Shown one piece after another: positions 1-12,315 of a DNA stretch of 59,523 bases. Numbering within the stretch: position 1 is the stretch's first letter; each line of letters begins with the position of its first letter. The notes beneath the pieces were generated by a model. The model saw only the letters and a program-made list of their open reading frames with translations. It did no database searches and had not been told where the DNA came from. Made by a program: the position numbers and the translations under genes. The stretch is from Lingula anatina (taxonomy: Eukaryota; Brachiopoda; Lingulata; Lingulida; Lingulidae). Location: positions 243,200 through 302,722 of the forward strand of contig NW_019775595.1 of the NCBI RefSeq assembly GCF_001039355.2, in the 5' to 3' direction.

Positions 1-1559
1 GAGATACAAGTAGTGATCATCTTTTATCTGGCATCATTTTTGCAGTATAATATTTTTAATTTAATTTCTATCGGTTCTCATTCTTAACAATTCGAACCAA
101 AAAAAAAAAGGAGGCAACACAGTTGTAAAACTAGGGCATGCAAATCTTCCTCCTTTCCACCACAAGTACAATTGAAAAATGGCACAGGTGTTCTCTCATT
201 GACACACTTATCACCAAATGTGATATAAATTTCTCTCTAAAAACCAGTGATGTTAAATTTTTTGAAAAGATAAGGCAAGATTTGTATCTCTTTTTTTACA
301 TATTTTCAGCATATATTTCAACAGTGATAGATGGTGAAATCTTTGATGCTGAAATGCATTCCATAAAATCTGTAGGTATACACTGTGAATTTGTTAGTTC
401 TCAAATTGGAATACAAGTTCTATACTTGGCATAATGCACAGCACAAGATATTTTTTTGTTCACTAAAATTCAGTGTGGGGGTGTTGACAGATTTATTTTC
501 TGACAATTTATTCTCCCCTTCAGACCTTCTGTTAATCAAATCAGGAAGTCGCATACAGAAAACCACATCTTGACAAATCAAATTTCAGAAACTTGGGTAA
601 GCATTTTTTTTTAATCTAAAAGAAATGGAGACTATTCGTGTTCTAATCAAAAATCTTGTCACATAACCCACGCTGGTCAAGTTAAAGAACGAATAAATTC
701 TTATTTAATTATGCCTATTCAATGTTATTTAAAGAACACCGATGTCTAATGAAGCCGGAAATATCTACCTTACACTGTCAAATAACACTTAACAAATCAA
801 CACAGACTTTACTTTTTTTTTTTGCATTTCAACCTTTGACCAGGTTTGTTCATGGCGTCTCTCTCACTCCATCAGTCTTAGCATGGTCGCAGGCCAGCAA
901 CCTACCTAATTTCCATAAAATTTCTGAATGAGCAGATGACTTGAGCAGCCTGCTATATTGCACAATCCACACATATCTTCTCCATGTTCTTGGCCATTAT
1001 AATAAATAACATGTCGAAAATAGTGTTAATAGAACCTATACTCTAAGACTTACTTTTGAGACAAATCCATGGTTGGAAAAACAATTTTCATGATAAATGG
1101 GGTGCATATTAGTTATACAGTGTTTGGGTACCAAGGCCCAGAGACGTGAAGTGACGTACAAGTCTGTGCGGGTTGAAAATGCACGAGTCATGTTTTTAAA
1201 GAGTAAAAGTCAGCTGCTAGCTAAGGCTGCCAAAATGTAAGCACAACTGTGCTTTGCCACCAGTCTAACATTTAGCCCAAGTTTAATTTTCTTTCTTTTT
1301 CAATTATAAGTTTTCAAATTCTTATGTATCTTTCAATGAAATCGCTGAAAAAATTACATCATTTTTCTTGCCTGACAATACAATATGGACACTTAATTTT
1401 ATGGAACACAACTGCATCAAATTAACCAAGAAAACAGGACCTGATACACTTTTTATAAGTAAAAATATCTGTAAACGAATGTCCCATGTGAGCAGTTCTT
1501 GAAATGAAACTAAAAGACAGTATATGGAAAATTGTCACAAACATCCCATGTAATCCTTA
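1..1559. other. AT-rich non-coding stretch
   Basis: No gene was recognised. The short open frames here have no family motif, no coding-like composition and no convincing splice context. If the minus-strand gene whose first coding exons lie at 20.5-31.3 kb continues leftwards, this is most simply its intron or sequence beyond its end. Confidence 0.6.
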
Positions 1560-1774
1560 CACCCCATTTCCATAGATTAGATTGACCTACTTTAGATCGA
1601 CCTAACTCCCTGGGGGTTCACGCTAAATAGCTGTCAGCCGGGCAGACACGAAAGTTAATTACCCCCTTACAGCTTGTAGTAGGCGGGACGGACATTTAAG
1701 TCGGATATTCTAAAAGTTATCTGGTGAGACTCCCCGCGGGGATAGATCAATCTAAAATCTATGGGAATAGAGCC
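1560..1774. mobile_element. MITE family A, copy 1
   Basis: A short palindromic non-autonomous DNA transposon. The left end reads CACCCCATTTCCATAG and the right end, on the other strand, reads GGCTCTATTCCCATAG, followed inward by related ATTAGATTGACC/TTAGATTGATC sequence, so the ends are imperfect inverted repeats. It is flanked by TTA on both sides (1557-1559 and 1775-1777). The same sequence recurs at 15.73 and, inverted, at 16.23 kb. TTA target duplications fit the PIF/Harbinger group; that assignment is inference. It has no coding capacity. Confidence 0.8.
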
Positions 1775-1777
1775 TTA

Positions 1778-2032
1778 GACTATTCCCAGAGCCTGTCGTA
1801 CTAACTGTGGATCGATCTATCTCCAAGGGGATTCTCGCTTAATTGCAATTAACTTGGGCAGCTTAGATGTCTATCACGCCTACAGCGGCTGATAGGGGGT
1901 AGTTAACTATCGTTTAGCAGCTTTAGTAGTCGTACCAGACGTCTAAGCCAATTGAGCTGAAAGCAATTTAGCGAGAGACCTCTTGGAGATGGACCGATCC
2001 TGTAAGATCGATCTGGGGATGGGAACCCAGTC
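1778..2032. mobile_element. MITE family B, copy 1
   Basis: A palindromic element that begins GACTATTCCCAGAG and ends GGGAACCCAGTC, flanked by TTA (1775-1777 and 2033-2035). The interior carries a long inverted repeat around a TAGGGGGTAGTTAACTA-like centre. Two more copies lie at 7.17 and 12.05 kb. It abuts the family A element, and the two share one TTA. Confidence 0.8.
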
Positions 2033-2039
2033 TTAGAAT

Positions 2040-3156
2040 ACCACCCATAAAAACACAAAGCCAGATGATCCACAGACATCCTCCATTTACAGCACAGGCT
2101 CCAGCACTTAATTTCCATACATTTTCTCAATGAGAGAGAGAGAATTCCGGTAACTGACACCCTTATCTCTGAGTATGTACAACTTAAGATTTAAACCTGT
2201 CAAGCTTTCAAGACAAAGAAGGCCATTATAGGACTGGATGGCTTGTGCATGTAGGAGGCTTGGGGGGGGGGGGGGAAGGAGAGATAAGTACTGCAGCACA
2301 GGCATGAGTTTGAGTGCATGCGTGTGTGCGAGCATGCATGCATTGGTACATGTTCGGGGAGGGACGTCAGGAAGAGTAAGAAAAGGTTACGCAGAGAGAA
2401 GAAGGGAAGTCTGGGCTATAATTTGGATTTGGGGCTCAGAAAACTATATATTTGTTGGTATGGGTAAAAACTATTAGGATGGTAAGTAATTAATCATCGT
2501 ACATAAAAATCTTTTTTTTGTGTGTGTGTATCAAACTTAAATCATACATATCTTAATCTTTTTTTCTAACTTATTTTTGAACACCTATAATCTTATCTTA
2601 CAATATCTTTTCATGTTGTTAAGTCTAATGAACATTCAATATACTTAATATTTATAGTCACTATAACTGCTATTTCTTGCAGAAAGTGTCTGTAAATTTT
2701 TTCAACAACCAGTGAACATGTGAAGTCCACCTGCAGTCCCTCCATTTTAGACCTAACATAACAACCTTCCTTCCTTAATTTATTTCCAAATCAAAGTTAA
2801 CTTTGACATAAAACCATCTTATGATCTCAGGTCCTATAGCTGGAGGGTAAAGAATGTTATCATAACTATTTCCACATAAAAAACAAAATTTACCACCCAT
2901 CTAATTCAAGATCAAGACCAAGATTAATAACATGAAAGCACCTGAAGATGTGGTGGCTTCTTGAAAGTTTCCTCATTCTCAAGCTGGGCCTCTTATCATA
3001 ACTTTTCACCCAACCTGGATAAGTATCACTGTTACAGAGATCTGTAAAAAATTAACTGAATCCACAGTGCAGTTTGCCGAGTTCCATTTTTGTCAGTTTA
3101 CCACATGTGCAATTTGGCTGTGTTTACAGTGAGAGTGAAAAGATGTGTTAAATTAA

Positions 3157-3206
<50 letters not shown>

Positions 3207-6200
3207 AGTTGCACAACAAATTAAACAGTGGTGAATGACAAAGCTAGTGCAAGAGGCATAAAAATTGTACATATGTGAGAAAACCAATAAAACACAAAGA
3301 GGAAGAGAATAAGAAGGTAACAGGACAGTGAGGTAAAACTTACTAAAATGATGTCCTGGTTCTCTTTTAATAAACATGTTGCTGATAAGAATTCACAAAA
3401 TCCTTGTTCCACTGATTACTGTAAAGTAAGTCTACGTTGTCATTCACCTGGTTATTTCCAGGGGTGATAAGAAAAGTTCTCTATAGAACAAGAACCTATA
3501 CATCTATCTTCTATTCTCCAGTTTTGTTTTGCTTGGTAGTTTAGATATGACAGACTTGTTCTCAGTTACCTGTTCCACAAAATATACTCCCGCTCATTAA
3601 AACACAACTGTAATAATATTAGTATATATTTGTTCCTCACACTGCTGAAGTAACAACTTCAGTTTATTCCTTATTACTGTGCTATCCATTTTTTTAAACA
3701 AAACCAGTGTCACACCAAATATCAATATGGAATAAATGAAAAATAATAATCAAGAAGTAGTTGTTTCTCTTGATGAAGTTCAAAATCTGTCTGCAACTTT
3801 GCTACAGCCTGTGCTCCACTTTGTTGGCGTCAATTTACTGGCAGTTATTTCGAAGAGTGTCACTAATGTTGACAAGAAAAATGGCCAATATATGTAGCTA
3901 ATTGTCCAATAATTGCAAAGGAAACCAGAAAGGTGAAAATTATGGGATATCCTGACCATGGAATCCAATTCTTGTCATGCTGATTGCATAAAGAAAAGTC
4001 AAGGTGTAAATATAGCCAGCTCCATGGCTATTCTTAATTCTCTTCCAATTCAGCTTTCCAATTTTTTTTCCAAAGATAAAGCACCACTGACTTCCACAGA
4101 CTTATACCTCCAAAGCCATCCAACTATTCCCAGAACACAAGTCTCAGTTCTGAAAATCTTTTCTCAGTTCAAACAAAACTGTCCACTTGTAGTTTTTCAC
4201 CTCCAACCCGTCCTTCTGTCTACAAGTCTTTTACCAGTTATTCTATCTAATCCAATTCAAACTGTTGGACCTTTTCTTTGCAATGAATATTGCCTACGTT
4301 CTCTATTTCTCCCTAAAATCCTCTTCTAATCGGTAACTTTACACCAGCACCAGAGCAAAAAAAGGTTTCAGAAAATGCTCCACACTCAACTCTCAGGGCC
4401 GACTCTGTAATTCCAAAGTCAGTGACCCAGTTCTTGCCTGCCACCGCAGCTTATGAATGAGCCTGGCAGTTAACATATTGGAGCACAGCGGCTGATGTTT
4501 TTTGTGAATGAGCAGCACAGCTCCACAGTTACTATTACTTTTTAATGCAAACAGCAGTAAGGAATTGTTATAACAGGTGGCTCTGGCTCTTCACTGCACT
4601 GGCAACGCAGGTTCTTGTCGCCTGCTAAAAACAATGGCCTTGCCGCAACATGGATAGTGGGAAGGTAATTGTAAAAGAACGTGTAGTAGACGGAGAAGTA
4701 ACTCCACAGTTGAGTGGTCCCAGCACTGTGTAACCAAGACAAGAAACCCCGACCTTAACCCTCAACGCCTACATTAAAATTCATGAATGAATGTTACCAA
4801 GAAGCCTAGGTAAAATACAGTCAGTTAACATGCGACTCCAATTAAATACTTTTCCTCCATTCATTCATCTAATTTTTACTGAAATGCTCAGCTTCACACA
4901 AGTTGCCAGCATCACCTAGGTCTTATATGGTATATCATGCAAATTATCCTTTCAACAGGAATCTTTTTCTGAGAACAGAATAAACGAGGTTGATAACTCT
5001 AAAATCTTTGACCCCTCATTAACGGAGTTGCCCCTCTGTAGCCCTGCATTTTGTGAATGAACCCAGGTCTTCCTTCAGCCCACAGATTGCTGTTACTTCT
5101 GCTACTCTCCCTCCCTCCTGGCTTTTTTTCACCCATACATCACTATGTAACCACAAAGGAAGGTTATTCTCCCCTTTACCATGGCCCAGTTTTTCCTCCT
5201 TATCTTTAAAACACTGTATATAAAACACACAATCTGAAATTTGATTTGGTAGGACATGTCCTTACTACTGAAAGTGAAACTTTCTGAATTACCAATTTGA
5301 ATAAACTTCTATGACAAAGCAGAGCTAAGATGCCACTTGATCATATAATATATAATATCTCAAATCAAAAAGAAATAATGTCATAAAATTACAAACTTCC
5401 AGTTTTTTAATCAGTGTCTCAATTTAATGATGAAGTGAAATAAATGGTCTTATTTCAAATAAACTTTGCATCACTGTATTTGTAATAGTTTAACTTTTTT
5501 AATAAAGTGCAACTATAATCTCTCTGGCACCCAACAGTTTTATTGACAAAAAAACCTCAAATACTGTACTCCAGAACTTTCATAAAAATGCACCCTAAAT
5601 GATGTTGCTCTCTCCCTCAAGGGAGGAAGAAAGCCATTATATTCCATATCAATTCTAAATATGTATCAATGGCGTTTTATGACCATACCAGATCCATCTA
5701 CCTATCCACTGACAGACAGCCATCTCAATCTTATCAACAAGGAATCTGGATACTAAAACTAATTTCACACTATTCATCACTTTGGCACTAAATCAAAAAG
5801 TATGGGCCCTAAACATGTGTTTTATATTCACTCAGATGTACATACTTCTTGAACTGGCTGGAGGAGATACAAAACCAATAAAAGCTTGTCCTAATGTTTT
5901 TCGACTTCATTATGCCGGCTGATATTTGACTGTTAAATTCAAACGGGGAGACATTAAAATATAAAAGATGGCGTGTGACGGGAGGAGTGGCAGGTCCTGA
6001 CACCTGGGGCTACGAGGTCGTCATAAATCAAGTTTCATGGCTGGTACCCGGGATCACATTACCATTCACGAGGCCATTCACACTCCGCTTTCAAATCTGT
6101 GTATCGAAATCATCCAAGGATTAAAACCAACAGTGCACTTATCTGATTGTGGTTTGTGACAATTTTCATTGAATTAATAGATCTAAATCCCAACAATTCA

Positions 6201-7160
6201 CAGGTTAAAATCAACAGGGTGTTTTTCTGTGGTTTTGGACAATTTTCTTTGTGTGAATGAAATATTAACCACTGTGCATTTCACCTTCACAGCCTGACTC
6301 ATGATAATTATCAATGTGTAAATAAAACATTAAGCACTTAGCTTTTATTTGCCACAACAAAACTGCAGGGGCCAACATCAACACGGTAACATACCTTTGG
6401 CTTACATAATTTATAAAAGGCCAAAGGAGCATATCTTTTACACCTTTTTATTTGGAAAAACACACCCCAAAAAAACTTGATGTTAATCAAATAAAACAAG
6501 TAGGAATTTTCTGCAATATTTTCCTCTGCAAAGATTTGTCTCAATGGGCCCACTGAATAATTAGTTGGCCTTTAATTTGATTGCCTTATGATGCTGTGTA
6601 GCCATGAACCAGTCTAACTTTAGAACTTTGCAAACAGGCAGTTTGTAATGACTACAGTGAGAAAGGAAAATAAAGAAATAACAGCTGAGGGGGCAGTTTT
6701 CTCAACAAAACTTTAAACATAATGTTGGTTTTAACATTAAAGCCAATATTCTATTAAACTTTCCAAGATAAACCCATAGCAATAGACTAATATTAAGTAA
6801 CTTTGAGTCTAAGGCATTTCAAATGTCTATTTTTTATACAACACCTTAATTAATTACTTGAAATTAACCTTTGGACACAGTGCACTAAATTTTGGCTAAA
6901 GAGATACTTAAGTTCCCTTTTGAAACTAGCACCAGAAGGCAGACCAACTTCTGCTGGAGTATGAATTAACCACAAACTGTGGTTGTGCTGCCAAACTTGG
7001 GCTCAAACCTTAACCTTGAATCCCAGCAACCTCAAACCACACCATGAAAAAAATAATCATTTATTTTAGATGCAGTAGTAGGGATAAGAATCATTCTGTT
7101 GGATGTATATGTAAAATTTTTCATCTCACTTGTTTTACTGCTAATTTATATGCAACGTGC
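2040..7160. other. Non-coding stretch, no gene recognised
   Basis: No exon with domain or splice support was found on either strand. The stretch holds a poly-G run (about 2262-2274), a (GA)n microsatellite (3160-3204) and several higher-complexity patches (about 4380-4740, 5020-5220, 5800-6070). The patches contain no long frame and could be regulatory or simply random. Cross-species alignment would be needed to tell. Confidence 0.5.
3160..3204. repeat. (AG)n microsatellite
   Basis: About 22 uninterrupted AG dinucleotides. It generates artificial Leu-Ser repeats in minus-strand translation, which should not be annotated as protein. Confidence 0.97.
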
Positions 7161-7164
7161 ATTA

Positions 7165-7407
7165 GGGACCATTCCCAGAGACTATTGTACTACCTTTGAA
7201 TCGACCTATCTCCAAGGGGATTCTCACTATACTCCTATCAACTTAAGTGGCTCAAATGTCTGTCATGCCTACTAAAGCTGTTGGGGATAATTAACTACCA
7301 GTAGGTATGACAGATATTTAGGCCGCTTAAGTTGATAGCAATTTAACGTGAATCCCCATGGAGTTAGACCGATCCTGTTGGATCGACCTAGGCATGGGAA
7401 CCCCATC
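7165..7407. mobile_element. MITE family B, copy 2
   Basis: It begins GGGACCATTCCCAGAG and ends GGGAACCCCATC, with TTA at 7162-7164 and 7408-7410. The body matches the copies at 1778 and 12050, including the internal CTCCAAGGGGATTCTC block and the central GGATAATTAACTACC-like region. Confidence 0.85.
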
Positions 7408-10400
7408 TTACATATAGCAATACATAATCATGCAATGTGTTCGAATGTTTATCTTGCTTCAGTTGATAGTGTGAACGGGATATATATAAAAGTACAAGAA
7501 AAAATAATCTCTCTTATCTACTCTCTCTTATCTACTAAAATATATTAAACAAATGACACAATTTGATAAAAAAAAACTGATGAAAAATCAAAGATTGAAT
7601 TATAACTGTGAAATTGAAACATTGAATATAACTGTCATAGAATAGATGTATAAACATTCACATCTAAGTGAAAAAAATCATGCTATATCCTTAACACCTT
7701 CAAACCAATTAAATTTATTATATAAATAACAATTTCTGATTATACAACATTTATTATACTTCTTCAGTAGAAGACTAAAATCTATTTTAAAAGTCCTTAA
7801 ATGAATACATCATAAACCTCATTCAAATCATAATCAATGTGGTATTATCACAGGAAGACAAAAAGCCAGTTGATTGGAAAATACTTGTCAAATCTTATAT
7901 CAAGTTATATGTACAGAGTGACAAAAAAAATAACTGGCTCTTTTCATTACCTCGTAGCATGTCTAGGAAGACATATTTGCCTGAAAGAGAAAGCAAAGAG
8001 ATTGTAGACAACCATTTTTCCATCCTAGTGGATCAAATTTCAGACGTCATGAAATGCAATATTTTGGTTCAATATCCTGGTTATGTCACTCTGCTAAAGA
8101 GAAAAATGTTCTCTTCGAACTATATAAACTTCGATTTAGAAATTAGATAAACATCCATTTTTTCAGATTTACAAGAAAAAAGTCTTTATTTTTGGATACT
8201 GTTTAAGAGGTCCCCGATATCGGAGGATAGTAAAGGAGTTGTTCACTTTATATTCGTTTTGTTAATTATTGAAATTCAATATATTTTCAATTTTAATTGC
8301 TATATTTTGCCTTATTTCATGTCAAAATCAAAATACTGGTCAATCCCACAAGTGTCCAGAAAGCCTACCCATCAGTTTCATCTGAAGAATTTTCGAGTCC
8401 AGTATTGACACTTCTATCGACTGGCAGCCAAAGCTGAAACACCAGGAAGGAACATCCACCATCTGTAGGTTTACAGTTAATGCAAGACAGGAAGTAAAAC
8501 ACAATGGTCATCTAGGGGTGGTTTCACAAAGAAAAGAAAAATTAATTCCAAAACTAGCATGAACTTATAGGCAAGCTACTGGTTAATTTTGGTTTTAGAA
8601 AAATCCAAAAAACTCTAAACAAATTAAGTAATTATTGGTCTGAATCACTTGCCACATCTTTGTTTAATAACAGGCACAATTTCACATCAGGTTGGAAGGA
8701 GATTACAACTTTGGTCTTTACACAACAAGATTTCTGGAGGGAATTGTTTTGTGAAATGTATACCAACAGACATCCATACGATTCAACCAATCAGTTCACT
8801 TCTCTCAGTAATATTAGCATTGCAGGGAGATACATCTCCAAAAGGTTCTCTTTCTCATCAGATTTGGAAGGTTTTTGTACCATTAGGTTAGAGTCTGTGG
8901 CAAAACAAAGAAATAAGTCATGTTGTTCTTTTTCTCTTGGACAAATGTGGGCCACTATGTTACAATCAGCCATGCATGCATTTTTCAATAGGGGTTCAAC
9001 AGATACAACAAAAGCACTGTTTATAACATCCATCATTGTCTTTTTTTTTTTGCTCAATTGAAATCAATAACATAATAATACCAGCAGGACATCAAAGGTT
9101 TTTTCCAGAAAAAATACATAAGTATACTAAACAATTCATTTTTGCTATTACCAAGAAACAGTGCTGAATGTTAGTTTAATAAGCACTGGCTAAAACAGAT
9201 CAATCTTCTGCATCTCTACAGAACTGTACAAAGAATAATTGTTAAATTAAAATAAAAAAATGTATTAAAGACTTGTGATGTTATGTGGAACAGGTAGATT
9301 TAACCTCCTCGTTATTTTCTTAACACTGTTTATGATCAAATCTTATACAAAAAATGGTCCATCCCATATTCATATTTATCTCATATTCAAGTGCCTAGTT
9401 TTTTCTCACCCAACCCTTACTCCTTCCTTTCCCAGATTCATTCCCAAAATTGATACACATGTACTGCCAGAAGTACAATTTTTGCCCATCCAGCTGTTTT
9501 ATAATGAATGGCCTTTTCACCCCCAACACCACACCTCAAATGTACTTGTCAAGAAAACCTTCAGTCCCTTCACCTCCCCATCTTTACTTCCCCCATAGCT
9601 GAAGGGTCTTCAATCAACCTTCCCCCACTACCCAGCACTTGAGTCTTGAAAAGCAGCGATGCAGAAGATGATGTGCATGTAATGACGAGCAATACTGCCG
9701 TAAGAAGTGATTTTAATGCACTCGACACTGTACTGCCCCTTTCTTGTGCTTGTTGGTCTTGTGTGTCTAGGAAAACATGGCAAATTCCCCTTTCTTGTGT
9801 TGGCCAGATGATGTAACAGTGTATCAATATGCTTACGGAAGAAAAGGTACGAGGAGCAGGTGATGGTAGTGGGTAAGGAAGAGCTATTTGAAACATCTTT
9901 CATTCCACACTTTACAGTTTTTATGAATGAACAATCGCCTGTTGCAGTGAACGGGTACTTGACGTCAACCATATTGATTTGTGAGCTGTTAGTTATACAG
10001 TTCCTGGCTGGCAGGGAAATTGTCCAATGATCCATGTTCCTGGCTAAGAGATAAACTAACATAGTGTGAATGGATGGATACTTTATTGTGAAAATCTATA
10101 CTAGTTAGTTGGGTGGTTTTGATCAAGATTGAGATCGAATCAAAAGTTGCTGGTTATGTTTCTAAGACGGAGACAGAGATTAAGCCGTCAGTTTTATATC
10201 TGAAGTGTTCAAAAGATGAAACATGGTTTTGTTTTGCTACGAAGTGCTATGCCCCTTTTTAAACCTGTCTAAAAACAAAACCCCTTTCTTTAAGTGCCTT
10301 GTGTTTTATTTCACAAAAAGAAAAAAACTGAAAAGATTAAAGATTTTAATTTTCTCTTTTGCATCATCATTTCAACCCTTTTATACAAGTTTTCAACAAA

Positions 10401-11285
10401 ATTATTTTAAAAAATTAACATAGACATGATAGACTACAGGTCTGAAAATAATGGAGTATTACTATCTTTTTATGACAAAAGAAATTAATTTTTCAAGTTC
10501 CTCAACAAGTAATTTGTCACCCTACTTGTCCCCTATGGGCAAACTCAATTTGACAATGAGACTGACAGGCAAATATACTCAAGAACAGGAGATGCAGGGG
10601 AAATTATGTAAGAAATTATGTTCTATTTTTTAAAAACCAACCACATTTGTTTTGCTTCTGGCAAAGGAAGCAACAAAATAGTTTCTCAATTCTTATAATC
10701 TTAATAGTTAAATCATAGATGTGTATCGCTAACTAATAAAAGTCTTTATCCTGTTTTGTTTTCTCACTCAAAATTATTTACCACAGCATTCTCTTTAACA
10801 TAATAACTTTCAGTGAATACTATTAACCACATTATTTTCTATGTGTTGTATATAATCAAACAGTCTTTAAAAATTGGCCACTGGATTACAGATTAAGACT
10901 AGTTTTCTTTTTAAAACAAAAATACCCACTAATTCTCGCGCTTCAACTGTGATTCACCCACGATTAACGTCTAATACCGTTTGGTTTGAATGGATATAAT
11001 GATATTCTTCAATAGAGCTGCAACAGAGCTTGGCATTCGTTAATTTGTATGTACACAGGGATTTATCTAATCCTGATTTCACAGATGTGGTTTCAACTGT
11101 ATTATCCTCTATTAAGACACATTTTCCCAGACATGATCACGCCTTTCAGACTTTTTTTCATTCAGTCTGTAGAGGACAGCTGAACTTTTCTTGGCCTTGA
11201 TGCAACATTTTATTGCTTAGCATGCTACGGGAAATGTGGTCCTGTTATACTGAATTCAAATTACTGTTCTTTTGAACTACTCTAA

Positions 11286-11460
11286 GGCTCCATTCAGAAT
11301 AGGGGACTAACTAGTCCAAGGGTGAAATATGACCACCCGCTACAATGCTTGCCATCTAATCCGCTAAAAGACATCGAACAGATATTCCGCAGGGAGGTTT
11401 TCAAGTGGATCGGCCATATTTGAACCTCAGACAAGTTAGTCCCCTATTTTGAATGGGGCC
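11286..11460. mobile_element. MITE family D (terminal inverted repeat element)
   Basis: The left end GGCTCCATTCAGAATAGGGG and the right end (other strand) GGCCCCATTCAAAATAGGGG are near-identical inverted repeats, both followed by ACTAACT(A/T)GTC. The interior carries a GGCCATATTTGA motif also seen, as GGCGT...CCATATTTGA, in the element at about 21.96-22.12 kb. No clear target duplication was identified. Confidence 0.75.
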
Positions 11461-11463
11461 TTC

Positions 11464-11667
11464 GGGTCTGTTCAGAAGCAGTTTATCTGTGGACTAACTT
11501 GTTCCATATCAAACATGGCAGGACCCACTTGAAAGCATGCTAAGGTTTCACTGGTCTGGGCCTGAAGGGATGGTGTGTATACGAGATAGGAAATCCACTG
11601 TCCAATGCACATCATACTTGTTTCGTGGAATAGTTAGTCTGGGGATCAACTGGTGAAGAACAGGCCC
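11464..11667. mobile_element. MITE family E, adjacent to family D
   Basis: The left end GGGTCTGTTCAGAAGCAGTT and the right end (other strand) GGGCCTGTTCTTCACCAGTT are imperfect inverted repeats, both leading into GACTAAC. It starts three to four bases after the family D element and shares its GACTAAC block, so the two may be relatives inserted side by side. Confidence 0.65.
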
Positions 11668-11741
11668 TAACAGTTGCCTTTCAAGTTTGCTTTTGAAGTG
11701 AATGGTCAATTCACAATCCTCTGTTCAACACTTTTAATATC

Positions 11742-11743
<2 letters not shown>

Positions 11744-11797
<54 letters not shown>
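11744..11797. repeat. (AG)n microsatellite with one interruption
   Basis: A run of AG dinucleotides with an AAAG interruption near 11783. Confidence 0.97.
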
Positions 11798-12049
11798 TGG
11801 ACATTTCAGAATGTTGCACAACTGAAGAAGACAGCATGTTTGCCTCTGTATATGCATGTATATTTCTTCCTCCCAAAGGAAGTAAGAGCCATTCGAAGAA
11901 ATCTTCAATTTGTAGGGAAAAAATAAAACCACCACATCTATATAAGATACACAAAACAGAAATATACAAGCTGCCTCTTTTGACACCCATAACCGCCCTC
12001 AAAACATTAACGCTACCCTAGTACATCCCTGGGAAATAATGAAACCTTA

Positions 12050-12312
12050 GGGACCATTCCCAGACCCTATTGTACTGTGGATCTATTTATCTCCAAGGGG
12101 ATTCTTGTTAAATTGCAATCAACTTAAGCAGCTAAGATGTCTGTCACACCTACTGAAGCTGCTAGGGGGTAATTAATTATTGTTTAGCAGCTTCAGTAGG
12201 TGTGCCAGATTATGAGATATATATATGCTGCTGAAGCTGAAAGCAATTTAGCGAGAAACCCCTTGGAGATCGATCGATCTTGTTAGATCGATCCAGGTAT
12301 GGAAACCCAGTC
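12050..12312. mobile_element. MITE family B, copy 3
   Basis: It begins GGGACCATTCCCAGACC and ends GGAAACCCAGTC, flanked by TTA at 12047-12049 and 12313-12315. The two arms around the centre (CACCTACTGAAGCTGCTAG and TAGCAGCTTCAGTAGGTGTG) are almost perfect complements, so the single strand would fold into a long hairpin. A small ATATATAT insertion distinguishes it from the other copies. Confidence 0.88.
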
Positions 12313-12315
12313 TTA

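Larger units (their letters stand above)
7411..12049. other. Non-coding stretch, no gene recognised
   Basis: Open frames of 100-144 codons occur here (for example 7839-8150 plus strand and 9628-10062 minus strand), but they match no family known to me. They sit in AT-rich sequence where such lengths arise by chance. Two adjacent inverted-repeat elements (11286-11460 and 11464-11667) and a (GA)n tract (11744-11797) are listed separately. Confidence 0.5.

Noticed and set aside
7839-8150. 103-codon plus-strand frame preceded by a TTATCACAG acceptor-like site (EDKKPVDWKILVK...)
   Set aside because: The peptide looks somewhat protein-like, but no family was recognised, no donor or partner exon was found, and its length is within chance for this composition.
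9628-10062. 144-codon minus-strand open frame
   Set aside because: No recognisable domain and no splice context. It overlaps another equally long frame, and frames of this length are expected in tens of kilobases of non-coding sequence.
11706-12002. Minus-strand open frames with long Leu-Ser repeats (also at 3153-3377, 29660-29887, 48486-48884, 56364-56901)
   Set aside because: The Ser-Leu stretches are translations of (GA)n/(TC)n microsatellites; the rest of each frame lacks splice or domain support.
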